Shown here one piece after another: positions 62,002 through 64,000 of a stretch of DNA of 64,000 bases. Made by a program: the position numbers and the translations under genes. This stretch comes from VAZQ01 sp963725065 (lineage in GTDB: Bacteria; Pseudomonadota; Alphaproteobacteria; Rhizobiales; Xanthobacteraceae), in contig CAVRXD010000053.1 in assembly GCA_963725065.1 (NCBI GenBank), forward strand, positions 124,001 through 188,000, in the 5' to 3' direction. Within the stretch, counting starts at the first letter, position 1. Each line of letters begins with the position of its first letter. The notes under the pieces are model-generated. The model had not been told where the DNA came from and made no database searches. It saw only the letters and a program-made list of their open reading frames with translations.

Positions 62002-62814
62002 TCATACGGGGGCGCGTTCGATGCCGTTGTCGAACTCGTCGCTGCAATAAGGCCCACCCTGGTACCATGCGCCGACCGCATCGGGCGGCAGCTTGGCGTC
62101 GGCGGCGAGCGCCTCGGCGCTATGCTCCTCGGCCCGGTATTGCGGCCGATAGCCGAGCCGGAAGGCCGCGCTGTTGTCCCACCAGCCGCGCGCATTGTCG
62201 GACGCGCCATAGAAGATCTCGTGGCGGACGTCCGGGTGCTCAAGGCCGATGCGGATGAGCTGCACCAGGTCCTGCGGCGCGACCCAGATCGAAAGCCGGC
62301 GCCGGTCGGCCGGCACGTCGCTGACATTGCCGATCCGAAGGCACGTCACGCGCAGCCCGTGCTTGTAGGCGTAGAGCGCGGCCAGCGCCTCTCCGAACGC
62401 CTTGCTGGCGCCGTAGCGGGAATCCGGCCGCACCGGCTCGTCCACGCCGATGCGACGCTGGCGCGGATAGAAGCCGACGACGTGGTTCGAGGATGCGAAC
62501 ACCACCCGTCCGACGCCTTGGCGACGCGCGGCCTCGAACAAGTTGTAGCAGCCGATAATGTTGGCCTGCAGGATGGTATCCCACGGTCCCTCGACCGAGA
62601 ACCCGCCGAGATGGACAATGCCGTCGACGCCGGCGACTGCGCGCTCGACCTCGGCCAAGCTGGCGAGGTCGGCCGCGATGAAGGTTTCGTCCGGGCCAAG
62701 GTCGGACGGCCGCTTGATGTCGCTCAGCCGCAGCTCGCGGTAGACTCCCTTGAGCAGTTGACGCAAGCGCGCGCCGATGCCGCCAGCCGCGCCCGTAACC
62801 AGAACCGTTTGCAT
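62002..62814 (-). CDS. udh: NAD-dependent uronate dehydrogenase-like SDR
   Basis: A 270-aa extended SDR: VLVTGAAGGIGARLRQLL, HLGGFSVEGPWDTILQANI, SSNHVVGFYPRQRRIG and the catalytic Tyr-x-x-x-Lys in SRYGASKAFGEALAALYA. These fit uronate dehydrogenase, which oxidises D-galacturonate or D-glucuronate to the lactone. The neighbours (a GntR regulator and a TRAP binding protein) support acid-sugar use. Galacturonate against glucuronate cannot be decided here. It sits 29 bases downstream of the regulator on the same strand. Confidence 0.85.
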   Translation of the reverse strand: MQTVLVTGAAGGIGARLRQLLKGVYRELRLSDIKRPSDLGPDETFIAADLASLAEVERAVAGVDGIVHLGGFSVEGPWDTILQANIIGCYNLFEAARRQGVGRVVFASSNHVVGFYPRQRRIGVDEPVRPDSRYGASKAFGEALAALYAYKHGLRVTCLRIGNVSDVPADRRRLSIWVAPQDLVQLIRIGLEHPDVRHEIFYGASDNARGWWDNSAAFRLGYRPQYRAEEHSAEALAADAKLPPDAVGAWYQGGPYCSDEFDNGIERAPV

Positions 62815-62843
62815 GATGGACCCGTTGCGATGTGAAAGCAGCG

Positions 62844-63590
62844 TCAGGCGGGGGCGAGCTTACCGGCCAGCCGCTGATAACGCTTGCGGCTGTTGTGCAG
62901 GTGCCGGCGCATCGCGGCGCGCGCCTGCGCCACCGCACCGGCACGGATCGCCTGCACGATGTCGCGGTGCTCCTGCTGGAAGGTTTCGCTGTAGACGCGT
63001 CTCGGCATTCCGGGGCCGCCGCGGATGGTCTGGCGCGGGATGACGAAGCGGCCGAGGTGTTCCAGGAAACGCCTGAACTGCGGGTTGCCGGTTGCGTCGG
63101 CGATGCTGCAATGGAGTGCAAAATCCTGATCAATGCCGTCCGCTCCGCGCCGGATCGCCGCGCCGATGGCGTCGAAGCAGTCGACGACCTTGCGGACCTG
63201 CGCGGGTGTGGCGCGTTCGGCGGCCAGCCCGGCGGCCTCGATCTCGATCCCGGTGCGCAACTCCATCACCTCCAGCACCGCGCGCAGCGGCGACAGCCGG
63301 TCGAACGCAATCCGCAGCGGCGGACGGGCATTTTCCGGGACAAAGGCGCCGACGCCCTGACGCGTGACCACGAGGCCGTCCGCGCGCAAGGCAGCGACCG
63401 CTTCCCGCACCACCGTGCGGCTCACGCCGGTGGCCGCGATCATTTCCTGCTCGGTCGGCAAGCGCGACCCCGGCGGGATCTTGCCGCTGGTGATGTCGTC
63501 GGTCAGCCGGACGACCAGTTCGCCGGTCAAGGACCGCCGCGCCGACAGCGGCTGCGTCACCGAGAGGCTCATCGTTGACCTGGTCATCAT
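62844..63590 (-). CDS. FadR-subfamily GntR transcriptional regulator
   Basis: A 248-aa regulator. The N-terminal winged helix (GSRLPTEQEMIAATGVSRTV, about residues 40-60) leads to a C-terminal all-helical FCD domain with Asp/His metal-site residues in DQDFALHCSIADATGN and QEHRDIVQAIRAGAV. FCD regulators bind small carboxylates; here a uronate is the obvious guess. The gene is divergent from the TRAP binding protein at 63717 with a palindrome between, so it probably represses both sides. ATG at 63590, with a second ATG next to it. Confidence 0.92.
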   Translation of the reverse strand: MMTRSTMSLSVTQPLSARRSLTGELVVRLTDDITSGKIPPGSRLPTEQEMIAATGVSRTVVREAVAALRADGLVVTRQGVGAFVPENARPPLRIAFDRLSPLRAVLEVMELRTGIEIEAAGLAAERATPAQVRKVVDCFDAIGAAIRRGADGIDQDFALHCSIADATGNPQFRRFLEHLGRFVIPRQTIRGGPGMPRRVYSETFQQEHRDIVQAIRAGAVAQARAAMRRHLHNSRKRYQRLAGKLAPA

Positions 63591-63611
63591 CTTGACACCC
63601 TCGGGAGGTCA

Positions 63612-63629
63612 GTCATCATATGATATGAC
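63612..63629. promoter_or_regulatory. palindromic operator candidate for the GntR regulator
   Basis: GTCATCATATGATATGAC, with a perfect inner TCATATGA, lies between the divergent starts (63590 and 63717). FadR-type regulators often bind ATATGAT-like palindromes, so this is a likely operator. Confidence 0.55.
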
Positions 63630-63716
63630 AAGCGCGTACCACGCGCCCGCCGATCGATCAACAAATCCGGCGTTGCCGCGCGTACGGGCAAGAACAAACC
63701 ATCCGGGAGGACCACC

Positions 63717-64000
63717 ATGAACCGCCGCACTGTGCTCCATCTCGGCGCCGCTACGGCGCTCGGCGCAATTTCGACCGATTTCGGCGTGGGCGCGTTCGCG
63801 CAGCAGAAGCTCGTTCTCAAGGCCGCCGATGTACACCCGATCGGCTACCCGACCGTCGACGCGGTACTAGGCATGGGCAAGAAGCTCGAAGCGGCCACCG
63901 GCGGCCGCATCGGCATCCAGATGTATCCGTCGATGCAGCTCGGCGGCGAGAAAGAAGCGATCGAACAGGCGCAGGTCGGCGCGCTCGCCATCGCGCGCGT
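63717..64000 (+). CDS. TRAP transporter substrate-binding protein (DctP family), cut by the window end
   Basis: Only about 94 residues are visible. MNRRTVLHLGAATALGAIST is a signal peptide of Tat-like type (RR start) with cleavage near AFAQQ. The mature part reads LKAADVHPIGYPTVDAVLGM and GGRIGIQMYPSMQLGGEKEA, with EQAQVGALAI, the usual DctP opening. Such proteins bind uronates and other organic acids for TRAP uptake. GGGAGGACC precedes the ATG. The gene is the first of a probable operon that runs off the end. Confidence 0.85.
   Translation, partial: MNRRTVLHLGAATALGAISTDFGVGAFAQQKLVLKAADVHPIGYPTVDAVLGMGKKLEAATGGRIGIQMYPSMQLGGEKEAIEQAQVGALAIAR

Overview
The window is high-GC chromosomal DNA from an alphaproteobacterium, most likely Hyphomicrobiales (Rhizobiales) near the Bradyrhizobiaceae/Xanthobacteraceae. 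The evidence is an RNase E with a long acidic insert in its S1 domain, NDUFA12 and DUF2155 genes next to aat, an HWE-type histidine kinase, a YcaQ homologue, many 50-100 aa proteins of kinds typical of rhizobial relatives, and GCATGATC-type intergenic palindromes. The order is inferred; no rRNA, tRNA, CRISPR array, integrase or complete insertion sequence was seen.

Positions 1-11,400 are accessory in character: small conserved hypotheticals (three short double-CxxC zinc-ribbon proteins, two paralogous basic proteins, small exported proteins), a Crp/Fnr regulator, a GT4 glycosyltransferase, an HWE sensor kinase, a secreted caspase-like protease and a palindromic repeat. At 11.4-12.9 kb follow an NmrA-type reductase and a gene-free stretch folding into a strongly paired RNA-like element.

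Positions 13-36 kb are housekeeping: PBP1A and an AMIN-domain amidase (cell wall), RNase E behind a 700-base structured leader, an aldolase/SDR fusion, DUF1275, an aminotransferase, a periplasmic M48-TPR protease with a DsbA-like protein, aroQ, accB-accC, aat, DUF2155 and NDUFA12. A response regulator and a copper operon (CopCD, YcnI, DUF2946) lie between accC and aat. From 36 to 47 kb come a Bug-type binding protein, tiny secreted proteins, a kelch protein, B12-dependent ribonucleotide reductase with a clear terminator, a ModA-like protein, YcaQ and ClpS.

Positions 47-57 kb form a minus-strand carbon-storage block: glgP, glgC, glgA, ppc and a PfkB kinase, with glgCA overlapping and ppc-pfkB abutting; no branching enzyme is present. 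The end carries VOC, MFS, CMD and two GFA-type genes, then a uronate locus: uronate dehydrogenase, a FadR-type regulator, a palindromic operator and the start of a TRAP binding protein. Frame breaks occur at about 0.98, 45.45, 58.17 and 60.12 kb, and mechanosensitive-channel remnants lie at 35.5-36.0 kb. The frame breaks may be assembly indels or genuine decay; read evidence is needed to tell.
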